Shown in pieces: positions 1 to 11,287 of a stretch of 64,000 nt of DNA. Position 1 is the first letter of the stretch. Each line of letters begins with the position of its first letter. The position numbers were made by a program, and so were the translations under genes. Source of the stretch: Oehlia diaphana (taxonomy: Eukaryota; Glomeromycota; Glomeromycetes; Glomerales; Glomeraceae); assembly GCA_003833135.1 (NCBI GenBank), contig QZLH01000260.1, positions 10,240 through 74,239 on the forward strand, in the 5' to 3' direction. The notes beneath the pieces are model-generated. The model saw nothing but the letters and a program-made list of their open reading frames with translations, had not been told where the DNA came from and ran no database searches.

Positions 1-165
1 ATGTTCCTAATAAAAAGTCAAAAATTTAAATTGTTGTAAATTATGTAATTTATACAAGATTTTACTATGAATTGAAAAAAAAAAATAATTGTAACATATC
101 CTCTGAGATTCAAGGTATAAAATAAATATAAATTTATTATAACTATCATTTGTAATTTATAGTGT

Positions 166-199
166 AAAAGGCGATGCAATACTTTTGACCGCCACTGTA
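166..199. mobile_element. Right end of a Tc1/mariner-like element
   Basis: The stretch ending at 197 reads ACTTTTGACCGCCACTG and is followed by TA at 198-199. Its reverse complement starts CAGTGGCGGTCAAAAGT, a typical Tc1/mariner terminal inverted repeat flanked by the TA target duplication. The body would lie to the left. The left end is not visible and may be outside the window. No transposase frame survives in 1-165. Confidence 0.55.
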
Positions 200-1825
200 T
201 GTATACCAACCATACGTATGTGTTAAGTATGTGTTATGTTTGTATCCAGTGGCGCAGAGCCAGCGTTACGGCATTAGCACGAACGCGTGAAAGTAAACGG
301 TGGTGACAAATTAGGATTTTACCTACTCAAAAAAAAACAAGTCCCCCCGCAAACCTGGTGGGATGTGATGATCGTAATGATTTAGATGTATGTCACGTGA
401 TGGCTAGATTTTTGTCGGTGTAGACAGTTACTGCGGCTGCGCCTTATCATTTGTGTGCGTTTGGTCTCTTATTTCTTTCATACGTACGTACGTTTTGATT
501 TAATTAGTATCATTTATTTGCCATGCATGTACGTACAGTACACTCAGTGCAACCATACGTACATAGTCAAAGATCACCATGCACTACACACAAGGGTCTC
601 TATACACTACATGTTTCCTAATTGCCCATATTACAGGATCGCCAAAATTAAGGCTTCATAAAATTTTTAAAAACGTGACATTTTTGTGTCACAACACACT
701 ATTAACGTGAATATGTGATCAACTTATGCTCGACCGATTTAAAAATAAACTTTGTACTCTGAAATAACATATTCATAAATACAAACGACACGAAAACTAA
801 GGTGCTTTTAGGATTTTAATGGGCTTTTGGTAAGATGACAATTTCATGCTACTTGCATACTAAAAATAGCTAATAACTACGTTTTATATTTTCAAGATTT
901 TAACATGCAGTAAAATTGTAAATTATAAGGGTTTGGACTTTTAGCCAAAATTTGGTATAATTTTATTCTTCTCTGTTTATACCATATTTTTATTAAAGAA
1001 ATTTAAGTACTAATAAAAATTTTATCATCGATTTTAAGTTTCTTATTATTCAAAATCTGAGAGAATAAGAAAACTTTTTATGATTTTCTTAACTCCTTAT
1101 TAATAAATATGTTTATTTTAGTATTATTAAAATTAGTTAAAGCTTTATTTTATTATGATTTTACTGTAACATAACGATAAGTTACACAATTTTTCTATTT
1201 TTTGAGAATAAATACAATACTAGAAAATAAATGATCTAGCCAATTTTAAACTATACTCAAATAGAGCCGTGATTATATCCATTTTACTTATTGCAAATAA
1301 CAACAAAGCGTTCATGGTATAGGACAATATTTACAGTGTTGATTAATTAAAAATGCCCGATGAGTATATGAATGAAAAATAATTATATTTCAAAAATTAT
1401 CAAATCTCCTTCGTACAATAATATATCTGAGCTCGAAAATTGAAAAAAAAAAATTCAATTTTTACTTTGAAAGACGCATCAAATTCAAATTTTTCCATGA
1501 AAAAAAAATTATTTCTAGTTTTTTTTTTTTTTTTGTAAGAACTTAACATATACAGTTATACATTAAATCATTTTCAGACAAAACCTCGAAGTATATGTGA
1601 TAATTGAAGACCACAAGGAATAAGAATTTGTCCTGCTTTCACGCTTGAATTATTTTTTAACCATTATTTTTTTATAAATCGACTATTTTTTACATGATAT
1701 CAAATGACGTGTAAATTTTATTTTGCATGGAAAACCAAATACTCATAATAATAATAATAATCATCAGTAAAATAATTTATATATGTATGTAATATAATTG
1801 GATTTAAAAATTTATAATTTAGAGA
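200..1825. other. Intergenic, no gene seen
   Basis: AT-rich DNA with A and T homopolymers. It contains short TACGTACG-type runs (about 480-560) and one TCACGTGA palindrome at 393-400. No ORF here resembles a protein family. Confidence 0.6.
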
Positions 1826-1962
1826 GCGTTGATATCAAGTTCAATTTCCTTGGTAATATATCCTGTTATTGAATTGAAGTAATTAGACAAATTAATGATA
1901 AAATATTATTAACTTGTTTTTATAAAAATATATTTACTTACCATTATTATTAAGTTGATTAT
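1826..1962 (-). pseudogene. Detached kinase tail exons (minus strand)
   Basis: Read on the minus strand, an exon end with donor AATAATG|GTAAGT (about 1941-1962) is followed by an intron ending AACAG. The next exon, from about 1865 down, encodes GYITKEIELDINAL and a stop. This matches the terminal exons of the intact kinase gene at 19519-21141, but no kinase core lies upstream on this strand; the neighbouring core at 1965-3490 faces the other way. Splice signals are intact, so the module itself is not decayed. It is interpreted as the 3' end of a rearranged kinase gene. Confidence 0.6.
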
Positions 1963-1964
1963 AT

Positions 1965-3490
1965 TTTTCGTAAGAATTATTATATGGTTGTTCTCAAAAA
2001 ACTTAATAATTTTAAAAATATTACCTCTAAGGAATTGAATGAGGTACAGTACATAGTACAATATTTTTAAATATTCTTTAATTTAATGATGATAATAAAT
2101 TGATTTTTTTTTTTTTAGCTAAAGATATTTTACCAGATTGTTTCAAATAGTTACACAACGAGTTATGTTTGTGAATATTTTGGATTACTCAAGAACCTGT
2201 TAACAAAGATATTATAATTGTTATGCCATATTATAATTCAGGCGATTTGATGCATTATTTAAGTAATGATTTTTATAATATTAGTTGGTTTATAAAATTG
2301 TGTAGATTAAATAACATAGTAGTATAACTTAAAAATATTCATGAAGCAAAAATTATTCACAGAGATTTACACAGTGGAAATATCTTTTTTAGTAAACATT
2401 TTGCGTGTATAGGTGATCTGGGAATAAGCAAATCTGCAACTGAATTTGCAGATAATAATGAGAATTATGGTATTATTCCTTATATGGCACCAGAGATCTT
2501 TCAAGGACAAAAATATACAGAAACTTCAGATATATATAGTTTTGGAATGATTATGTGGGAGTTTATGACAGGAAGAAGACCTTTTTGGAATGAAAATCAT
2601 GATACAGAACTTATAATTAACATTTGTGACGGCGGATTAAGACCACCAATTGTTACAAATGCACCTGAAGGCTAGATTGAATTAATGAAAGAATGCTGGC
2701 ATTCTGATCCAAAGAAAAGACCATCAGCTATGTTATATATTGGAAGCTTAATAAAATGCGGGATACGGAACGGAAAAATACTGCGACTAAAATTATGGGA
2801 TCATCAGATATCGGGCCTGTAACGATAAATAATCCAGGTGCTATTTATAAGAGTAGACCTTTAAGTCATTTGATTCAATCCGCAATGTCTTTAAGGAGTT
2901 TAAGAAATCAAGCTATCGGTAAATAATTTTGTGATACTATCAATACACTTGTAATAAAAATTTAAAGCTTTTATTATATTTTGAAACAATTATCTAGATC
3001 CATTTTATTATTATTGTATGAAAAATAATGAATCATTTACTGGTAATTATTTGGTTATTATTGCTATTATTTATGTAGTATTTTTGATCATTATTAATTA
3101 TTATTATTTATTTTTAATGTTAAAGTTAAAAGAAAGTTTGAAGTTGATTCAGTTGACAATAATAATAATAAAGACAATGGTACGAAAATTAAACTTTATA
3201 AAATTAGCTATTTTTATTATCGTTCAATAGGCTAAATTTTTAAGTTTCAATAAACTCAATAAATAACGAAAGCTTATTTACAATATTTTTTTTTAAAAAT
3301 TCTTTAGGACAAAGTATTAAAAAAAGAAAATTTCTTGGAGAAATAAATAATGGTAAATAAATTTAATTTAAACAGTCAACATATTCATTTCATAGTTTTA
3401 ATTGATTGATTTTATTTTATTTTTTTAGATTACTTTACGAAAGAAATTGAATTAGATATTAATATTAATTCTAATCAGCACTACGCTTAA
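1965..3490 (+). pseudogene. TKL-like protein kinase pseudogene (core and tail exons)
   Basis: This is a close copy of the kinase gene at 19519-21141, from the catalytic-lysine region (VVLKKLNNFKNITSKELNE at about 1984-2041) through the splice site GAG|GT to the tail exons. Recognisable parts are the HRDLHSGN loop near 2355, DLG near 2420, APE near 2490 and the ECWHSDPKKRP region near 2690. Lesions include a one-base loss near 2180 (YFG-IT region), an in-frame TAA at 2325-2327 just before the catalytic loop, an extra codon in ICDGLRPP and a TAG at 2673-2675. The exon encoding GQSIKKRKF (about 3308-3352) and the final DYFTKEIELDI exon (about 3430-3490) are still readable. The zinc-ribbon and glycine-loop part is missing; a copy of it lies inverted at 3487-3810. 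Confidence 0.85.
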
Positions 3491-3810
3491 AAAAGTACCA
3501 CTCAATTGGTCCATCAACCCAAGTGGCTTTATAAATTTTACTAAATCCTCCTTCAGCAATAAATTCTATATTGTTAAATTGTTCATAAGGAATAAATTCC
3601 ATTTTACCTCCTACCATAGTATAATAATCACTTTGAGTGTGTCTGATAAATCATCAATAACTTTATTTCCGCTTGATTTAAGCATTATCTTTATTTTATA
3701 ACAAATGAAACAAATTGTTGACCTTTATCAAAAGCTCATCTTTCTCTGTTACATTCATTACATTTTTTATACATGTTTCTTTTACGTTTTAAGTTTTGTG
3801 CCTGTCTACT
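3487..3810 (-). pseudogene. Kinase first-exon remnant, inverted (minus strand)
   Basis: The minus strand encodes a degraded first exon of the same kinase family. It has a KCNECNRER zinc-knuckle half near 3755, then a readable stretch EFIPYEQFNNIEFIAEGGF followed by SKIYKATWVDGP (about 3505-3605), which is the glycine-rich loop region. A TGA follows the first Cys pair and at least one frameshift separates the halves. It abuts, in opposite orientation, the last exon of the plus-strand pseudogene ending at 3490. It cannot make a kinase. It shows that the 5' part of a kinase gene was inverted relative to the core, or that two copies are interleaved. Confidence 0.75.
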
Positions 3811-4363
3811 TAAATGATATTTTATCTGATATTTAAAAGCCAATTTTATCAATTTTATGATAATAATTCATTAATTGTTCCAGACTTTCTAATGTATATA
3901 TACTTTTGTATAAGAATTCCATAAGAGAATAAAAGAATTCCATGAAAGAATACAAGAATTCTATACATAATAATCAATATTCATTCAATCAATGAGAAAA
4001 TACTGTGTACTGTAGTACAATATTGTGCAGTTGTATTAGTATGATAACTTTTTGGAACGCAATCATATCACGTGATCTTAGTGCCCAATTTTTTTTGTCC
4101 CACGTTGTAATATGTGGATGACGATCATTATAAAATATTTCATATGCTGGGATGGACATTACCCCTGCTATAAATCAATTTTATAAATTGGGGTGTTTTA
4201 GTGAGTGCTAACGCGGAAAAAAATATTTTATTGCGGACCTCATTTTATTAAAAGATCAAAATTAAAAAAAAAAAATTTTTAAAAATAAAGTTGACAAAAA
4301 TTCTCTCATCATTCAATAACAGGATAATGGTTATTTTAAATTTAGAATTATCAAACAAATAAA

Positions 4364-4411
<48 letters not shown>

Positions 4412-4834
4412 ATTTTTATTCATTATATCGTATGATACCTCAAAAGTGTTAAATGATCAGCAGAATAATACTAGAATGATCGACATAATATAAAACATTG
4501 AATATATAAGCACGAATCAAGTTTTTGATAGGGAATAAACAAATAATAAAGCTTCAAATTTCCTGCCTGTAAAATATCAATAAAAATAAATTATTGCGTC
4601 GTACGACTTTAATTTCCTTTTAATTACTAATTCATTTAATGATCCGTCGTGTCACCTCATTCGCTTTTACGATGATCTCCGATTATTGTATTTTTAAGGA
4701 AAATGTAACATTAATACGTAATTTTATTGGTGCACATCAGTCTCACCACTATTTTAATTTTTTGTTTATTTAATTATTATTTCGTAAAAAAAAAACAAAA
4801 AAAAAAAAAAACTTTTACTCGAAAAAAATAAAAA
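3811..4834. other. Intergenic and upstream region of the Sel1 gene
   Basis: No gene is seen. The region holds a TCACGTGA palindrome at 4068-4075 and an A homopolymer of about 45 bases at about 4365-4410. A-rich leader sequence (4788-4834) runs up to the ATG at 4835. The A tract may be unreliable in length. Confidence 0.6.
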
Positions 4835-7210
4835 ATGTCTTTAAATAATAATAATATTACGTCAAGAGAAGACGATAATTTCTTAAAAGATTTTTTAAAA
4901 GAATTTTATCGTCAAATTATAAAAATTGATAATTATACTAATATTGAAAATATTTTAACGGAATGGGTACAAGAATTTTTTGATAATAATAAAAAGAATT
5001 CTGAAAGAATTTTAAAATTAATGGAAAATCATGAAGAAAATGAAAATTGGTTCTCAAGTTTAATAGGATTTTTTTATGATAATGATATTGGTATAGATAA
5101 TTATAATTTAATTGATAAAGATAAAGCTTTAAAATATTATAAATTATCAATTGATAAATATGAAAAAGATGAAAATAAAAAATTATTTTCTATTTATCAA
5201 TTACTTAATATCATTATTTCAAAATTTTTATTATCAATTTATTATTATAAGGATATAATTATATATAAAAGAAATTTGATTATAAAGGAATATGGAAGTT
5301 TAGAAAATAATCATGTAATGTCACATTATCAATTTGAAAATTTTAATGGATTAAAAATGATTAATTTATGTAAAGATGAATTAAGTGTCATGGAAAATTA
5401 TTTTGAATTACGAGATAACGATGAACATAACGAAAATCAAATAGACTATATTAAAAAGAAAGAATCAATAGATTTAAATAATTTAGGCTACTGTTATCAA
5501 TATGGAATAGGTGAAAAAAAAGATATATTTAAAGCATTTGAACTTTATTTAAAATCAGCAGAAGGAGGAAATTCTGGTGCACAAAATAATTTAGGTTATT
5601 GTTACCAAAATGGAATTGGAATTATAAAAGATGTAAATAAAGCATTTGAATGGTACTTGAAAGCAGCTAATGATGGAGATTCATACGCACAATATAATTT
5701 GGGTGTTTGTTACCAAAGCGGGAATGGGATAAATAAAGATTACAAAAAAGCTTTTGAATGGTATCTTAAATCCGCTAAAGGAGAGTATTCATGTGCACAA
5801 TATAGAGTAGGTTATTATTATCAAAATGGAATTGGAATATCTAAAGATGACAATGAAGCATTTAAATGGTATATGAAAGCTGCTAAAGGAGGAATTTTAG
5901 ATGTAGAAAGTATTTTAGGAAATTTTTATATGAATGGAATTGGAACACCTAAAAATGAAAATAAATCATTTGAATGGTATTTGAAAGCTGCTAAAAGAGG
6001 AGATTCAAATGCACAAACTAAAATAGGTTATTATTATCAAAATGGTATTGGAATTCTCGATGATAGTTGTAGGGCATTTAAATGGTATATGCAAGCTGCT
6101 AATGGAGGAAATGTAGATGCACAAAATAATTTAGGTGAATGTTATAAAAATGGAATTGGAACATCTAGAGACGATTATGAATCTTTTAAATGGTATTTGA
6201 AAGCTGCTGAAGGAGGAAATGTAAATGCACAAACAAATGTTGGTCATTGTTACCAAAATGGAATTGGAGTATTAGGAAAAGATCCAGAAAAGGCTATGTT
6301 TTGGTACAATAAAGCAGCAGAAGGTGGATGCATTATGGCACAATATAATCTAGGCTTTTATTATGAATTTTTTGAAAAAAATGAAATTAAAGCATTTGAG
6401 TATTATAAAAAATCAGCCGAAGGAGGATATTTAGAATCTCAAGTTAAACTTGGCTTTTTATATAATTGTGGTTATGGAACGAAAAAGAATTTAAAAAATG
6501 CTGTTTATTGGCTTGAGAAAGCATCAGAAAATGGAAGTAGCCTTGCAAGATATAATTTGGCTGAATGTTATGAATTAGGAAATGGTGTGGATATAGACGA
6601 AACTAAAGCATTCGAATACTATAAAGAGTCATCCAAATATGGATATGTGGGCGCAAAATTTATACTTGGATATTACTATGTAAATGGTATTGGGACGGAG
6701 GTCAATAAAGAAAAAGGATTTGAATTATTTAATGAAGCAGCTGGTAGAAATGTACCAAATAATTTAGAAAACGTAATAAGTGATATGGATAAAGTTAATT
6801 ATTGGTACCATAAGAGTGCAGAAGAGGAAAACAAAATTGCATTGTATAAATTAGGTGAATTCTATGAGTTTGGTAAAGGCGTTTGTCAAAATGAAAGGAG
6901 AGCATTTGAATTTTATAAAAAATCAGCTGAACAAGGATTTATTGATGCTTATTGCAAACTTGGACATATTTATAGCAATGGATTTGAAATTGATATTAAT
7001 AAAGAAAAAGCATTTGATTCATATAAAATTGCTGCTGAAGGAGGAAATGTTGATGCACAAAAAAGAATTGCATCTTTATATGAACAAGGTGAAGGTACTG
7101 AAAAAAACATAGAAAAAGCTATTTATTGGTATGAAAAAGCTGTAGAAAACGGATGTTTAAACGCTAAAGATAATTTACACAATCTTTTAACGCAACAAGG
7201 ATATTTGTAA
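4835..7210 (+). CDS. Sel1-repeat protein, single exon
   Basis: The 791-residue protein has a non-repeat N-terminal region of about 210 residues and then about 15-16 Sel1 repeats of roughly 36 residues to the end. The repeats follow the pattern AQNNLGYCYQNGIG, KD, KAFEWYLKAAEGG. Sel1 repeats are alpha-alpha solenoids that scaffold protein complexes; no catalytic domain is visible. One repeat, near residue 640 (VPNNLENVI), is degenerate. The same degenerate repeat occurs at the same place in the BTB-Sel1 gene at 9042-11287, so their C-terminal halves share a recent ancestor or have undergone gene conversion. No intron is needed. The ATG at 4835 is the first in frame and follows an A-rich leader. 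Residues 65-110 (FSSLIGFFYDNDIG with DKDKALKYYKLSIDKY) look like one more diverged repeat. The partner and pathway are unknown. Confidence 0.9.
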   Translation: MSLNNNNITSREDDNFLKDFLKEFYRQIIKIDNYTNIENILTEWVQEFFDNNKKNSERILKLMENHEENENWFSSLIGFFYDNDIGIDNYNLIDKDKALKYYKLSIDKYEKDENKKLFSIYQLLNIIISKFLLSIYYYKDIIIYKRNLIIKEYGSLENNHVMSHYQFENFNGLKMINLCKDELSVMENYFELRDNDEHNENQIDYIKKKESIDLNNLGYCYQYGIGEKKDIFKAFELYLKSAEGGNSGAQNNLGYCYQNGIGIIKDVNKAFEWYLKAANDGDSYAQYNLGVCYQSGNGINKDYKKAFEWYLKSAKGEYSCAQYRVGYYYQNGIGISKDDNEAFKWYMKAAKGGILDVESILGNFYMNGIGTPKNENKSFEWYLKAAKRGDSNAQTKIGYYYQNGIGILDDSCRAFKWYMQAANGGNVDAQNNLGECYKNGIGTSRDDYESFKWYLKAAEGGNVNAQTNVGHCYQNGIGVLGKDPEKAMFWYNKAAEGGCIMAQYNLGFYYEFFEKNEIKAFEYYKKSAEGGYLESQVKLGFLYNCGYGTKKNLKNAVYWLEKASENGSSLARYNLAECYELGNGVDIDETKAFEYYKESSKYGYVGAKFILGYYYVNGIGTEVNKEKGFELFNEAAGRNVPNNLENVISDMDKVNYWYHKSAEEENKIALYKLGEFYEFGKGVCQNERRAFEFYKKSAEQGFIDAYCKLGHIYSNGFEIDINKEKAFDSYKIAAEGGNVDAQKRIASLYEQGEGTEKNIEKAIYWYEKAVENGCLNAKDNLHNLLTQQGYL

Positions 7211-7344
7211 CATATCGGCTGATTGGAAAAATCAAGCCAATTAATATTTAAGCTTAGTTGATGGGTTCATTATATAACTGATGGGTTTACTTATTGTCAT
7301 TAGCATATAAAATTATGGGGAGGCTTTTCTGATCAGCCGATATG
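7211..7344. mobile_element. Small inverted-repeat element directly after the Sel1 stop
   Basis: The left end CATATCGGCTGAT (7211-7223) is matched by the inverse ATCAGCCGATATG (7332-7344). The similarity extends inward over GGAAAA / TTTTCT. The element is about 134 bp and begins at the base after the TAA at 7208-7210, so it probably forms part of the 3' UTR. No clear target duplication was found, so the superfamily is not assigned. Confidence 0.45.
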
Positions 7345-7959
7345 GTTATTTTTATCATATAGCAAATCCGCCAATTATTTAATTATATATTTATATATTT
7401 ATCCATTTATTTATTAATTTTTTACTCATTTTAAATAAATAATTATTGTATATCCATTATTACTTTAATAATTGATATTTGTTTACATAATAAAGGAAAT
7501 TAATATTTAATTACCGTAATTATCGTACCAGTTTTCTTCATGAGGGCTCGTTTGCGTTCAGATAGTCATTATAAATTTGGCTCGGACAAACACAGGAAAA
7601 GTGTTTGTCGAGAAATATGAATATATAAATGGAAGATCAAAGCTTAGGTAATACCTAAAAATGGTTACGGTATGCTTCGCCAAAGGGTGGGCGTTTCCGG
7701 ATGGATATTTCACCAAATCTTTTTCCCTATTTCGTCGATAGACATTTTTCCAAAAATGTTGGTGATTAATATTCATTAACGATTCGATACAAGAAAATAA
7801 AAATGTTTCAAAAATTTATGATTATGACGAATTTATTATCTTTTTTTGGGCTTAAGACTGAATAAAATTAATTTTCTTTTAATTAAAAAAAAATAAACAA
7901 TCACGACTTATAATGTGTAATTTATTCGTTTAAAAGGAAAATTAAAATAATTCCATATC

Positions 7960-8135
7960 CTCGGCGAATTGTCCTCCTCCGAAATGGCTTCAGCGCAAGA
8001 TGTCCTTCGGTAAAAGAGTTTCGATAAATTGTCCATTTAGTAAAAATGGAATTTCACTTCGGTGAAACATACTTCGGCAAATTACTTTGGTGAAATGGTT
8101 TCGGTGAGGTGGATTTCGACAAAAAGTCCGAATAT
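7960..8135. repeat. Degenerate short-period 'TTCGGCGAAATGG' tract
   Basis: Variants of TTCGGYRAAATGGYTTCGGY follow each other at irregular 12-20 bp spacing. Shorter relatives lie at about 24461-24510 and 24895-24945, and a sister motif (ATTTTACCGACAAT) at about 33035-33160. This looks like the interior of a decayed repeat family, not coding sequence. Confidence 0.5.
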
Positions 8136-8539
8136 CTTTAAAAAAGGTTCATTCTTTATTATTATGAAATTTCCGCATTTTTTTTACAGAAGAATTATTT
8201 AAAAATGGTTAATTATAAAGGGTTTTGCACCTGCGTTATGTCGCACCCCTATTTTGCGAATTCTTATGTGATCCTTAATGATTGTATAATCCTGTTTCTC
8301 GTTATCTTTCTCTCTTAGCTCGCTTCTTTTCTTTGTATCGTGTGATGAACACTTGGCGTCAAACATTCTAGATAAATATAAACGTCCATTTTTTTGTTAT
8401 CGTTATATTAGATCCTCTCTTCATGAAAATTGATTCCATATCTTTTGTTAAGCGGATTTTGGTCTGGACAGTTTTATATTTGAAGTTTCGTTTGTCGCTA
8501 GCTAATCTTTCCACATATCCCATTTGTTTAATCACGGCA

Positions 8540-8770
8540 CTTCATAAATCTCCTGCCTTGAGTTAGGTCACGTGGAGTATCGGAAAAATGTTTAGCCATA
8601 TAATCATTGGAACATCGGCGACCTTTCCGGTTGTTACCAGACTTCTTTTGCTTCCATTACTCGTTTCTTTCTTTCTAATTCCTTTATTCTATTTTCTAAA
8701 TTAGATATAGTGTCTTCATGATACTTTGTTTCGTCTTTATTGCACAATATTATTCGTTCTTTTTTATATA
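8540..8770 (-). pseudogene. Decayed coding remnant with a coiled-coil stretch
   Basis: The minus strand from about 8765 reads HEDTISNLENRIKELERKKR, a typical short coiled coil, and then reaches a stop. In another frame downstream there is a segment ending GRRFMKCRD, loosely like the end of a GRF zinc finger. The frames are broken and no start is visible. Family not identified. Confidence 0.3.
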
Positions 8771-9041
8771 TTTATTTTTAATTTTTTATTCATTTTTAAA
8801 TAAATAATTATTTGTATAACCATTATTACTTTTAATGATTACACAAAAATTTCAGGACGCTTCACTTGATTAGCACTTGGCAGTAACTCGGGCCAAATTT
8901 ATTGTATCGGCTAAACTTGCAGATTTGTGTTCAGTTATGCACAGATTAATCTTATGTAACATTTAAAAGAAGTTCATTCATGAATTAATTAGGAAATTTC
9001 GTATTTTTTTTTCCCCACCGAAGAAAATACGATAATAAAAA

Positions 9042-11287
9042 ATGGACGACGATAAACTTTTAAAAAAATTATCACAAAATTTACTTGAAATTTTGGATGA
9101 TGATGAAGAATATTATGATATTACTATTGAAGTTGGAAGTGACCCTTACGTTAAAATATTTCGTGCTCATATGAATATTTTAAATTATCGTTCTCCTTAT
9201 TTACGAAAAATTTTATCAACTAACAAAAAGAAAAGTGAAGGTACTTTGGTACAAGTTAAGTTGGCAAATATTTTACCCGAAATTTTTCAAATAATTTTAA
9301 GGTACTAACTAAGTAATGAAATATTGAATTTAAAAAGTTATTATAATAAATACTTTTATAATTATGAAATTTTTTTTTTCATTTTAGATATATTTATGGG
9401 GGAGGAATAACTCTGGAGGAATATGATAATTTTGTTATTGTCAAAATCTTGGTTGCTGCTTGTGAATTGAGTCTTAAAGAATTAGTCGTCTATATACAAT
9501 CCTTTTTGATTAAAAATAAAACTAGTTGGATGGAATTAAATTTTAATTTGATATATCAAACGAGTTTTGAAAATAATTCTTTCTTGGAACTTCAAAAATA
9601 TTGTACTGATTTAATATCTAAAGATCCAGATAACATACTCAAATCATTAGATTTTTCTATTACTCCGGAAAAACTTATTGTCTCGCTTATTCAAGATAAT
9701 AAACTTCAAATGAGTGAAATTCAAATATGGGAACATGTTCTTAAATGGGGTCTTGCCCAAAATCCTGAGCTTTCTTCAGATCCTTGTAGTTTTTCAAAGA
9801 ATGATTTTAATTCTTTAAAGAATACATTGCAACAATGTATTCCGTTTATTAAATTTTATAATTTAACTTCTAAAGAATTTTCAGATAAAGTATTACCTTA
9901 TAAGAAAGTCTTACCAAAAGGATTATATAACGATTTATTAAAATCATTTTTAAATTTACATCCTAATAGCAAGCTAATTGGTATATCAGAACCTCAAATG
10001 ACTAAAGAAATTAATATTGATGACACTAAGGAATTATTTATGCATTATATGAAAGCTGCTGAAGAAGGAAATTTAGATGCACAAACTAATATAGGTTTTC
10101 ATTATCAAAATGGAATTGGAGTCCCAAAAGATGAAAGTAAAGCATTTGAGTGGTATATGAAAGCTGCTGAAGGAGGAAATTTAGATGCGCAAAATAATTT
10201 AGGTGATTGCTATAAAAATGGAATCGGAATATCTAAAAATGAAAACAAATCTTTTGAATGGTATATGAAAGCTGCTGAAGGAGGAAACTTAAATGCACAA
10301 ACCAATATAGGTCATTATTATCAAATTGGAATTGGAGTAGAAAAAAACTTGAACAAATCTATCCATTGGTATAGTAAAGCAGCAGAATGTGGATGTGAAA
10401 TAGCACAATATCATCTAGGATGTTTTTATGAAGTTGGATTGGGAATTGAAAAAAATGAAGTCAAAGCATTTGAATATATTACAAAATCGGCTGAAAAAGA
10501 ATATTTAGAATCTCAAGTTAAACTTGGCTTTTTCTATAATTGTGGTTATGGAACGGAAAAAGATTTAAAAAAAGCTATTTATTGGCTTGAAAAAGCAGCA
10601 AAAAATGGAAGTAGCCTTGCAAGATATAATTTGGCTGAATGTTATGAATTAGGAAATGGTGTGGATATAGATGAAACTAAAGCATTTGAATTCTATAAAG
10701 AATCGGCAGAAAATGGATATGTAGGCGCAAAATTTATACTTGGATATTACTATGTAAATGGTATTGGAACCGAGGTTAATAAAGAAAAAGGGTTTGAATT
10801 ATTTAATGAAGCAGCTGGTAGAAATGTACCAAATAATTTAGAAGAAATCGTAGTAAATGGTATGGATGAAGCTAATTATTGGTATCATAAAGCAGCAGAA
10901 AAGGAAAATAAAATTGCATTGTATAAATTAGGTGAATGTTATGAGTTTGGTAAAGGTGTTTGTCGAAATGAAAGGCGAGCATTTGAATTTTATAAAAAAT
11001 CAGCTGAAAAAGGATTTATTGATGCTTATTACAAAATTGGGAATATTTACAGTCATGGATATGAAATTGATATTAATAAAGAAAAAGCATTTGATTCATA
11101 TAAAATTGCTGCTGAAGGAGGAAATATTGATGCCCAGCTGGCTCTTGCATCTTTATACGCACGAGGTGATGGTACTGAAAAAAATATAGAAAAAGCTGTT
11201 TATTGGTGGTATAAGATAGTTAATGAAAACTCGAAGGACTCGGAGGTGTATATAGACACTCTTTTAAAATTATTAACCACAGATTAA
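9042..11287 (+). CDS. BTB-BACK-Sel1 fusion protein (2 exons)
   Basis: Exons 9042-9301 and 9388-11287 are joined across an 86-nt GT-AG intron, giving 719 residues. Exon 1 encodes a BTB/POZ domain (about residues 8-87; YYDITIEVG, FRAHMNILNYRSPYLRKIL). The junction rebuilds RYIYGG, the BTB-BACK linker found in all local paralogues. A BACK domain follows (about residues 115-250; WEHVLKWGLAQNP, CIPFIKFYNLTSKEFSDKVLPY), and then about 11-12 Sel1 repeats from residue 275 to the end. BTB-BACK proteins are usually substrate adaptors for CUL3 ubiquitin ligases; Sel1 repeats would serve as the partner-binding arm. The Sel1 half is very similar to the C-terminal half of the gene at 4835-7210, including its odd VPNNLE repeat. 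The start is chosen because MDDDKLLKKLSQNLLEIL aligns with the starts of the other BTB genes here. The CUL3 role is inferred from the family. Confidence 0.88.

Larger units (their letters stand above)
7345..9041. other. Intergenic with degenerate repeats
   Basis: No intact gene. It contains the CGGNGAAATGG-type repeat tract (7960-8135) and a decayed coding remnant on the minus strand (8540-8770), listed separately. The 72-codon minus-strand frame at 7558-7776 resembles no family. Confidence 0.5.

Noticed and set aside
4938..5150. Antisense frame within the Sel1 gene
   Set aside because: Shadow of the real coding strand, as are the overlapping frames at 6855-7112 and 10932-11189.
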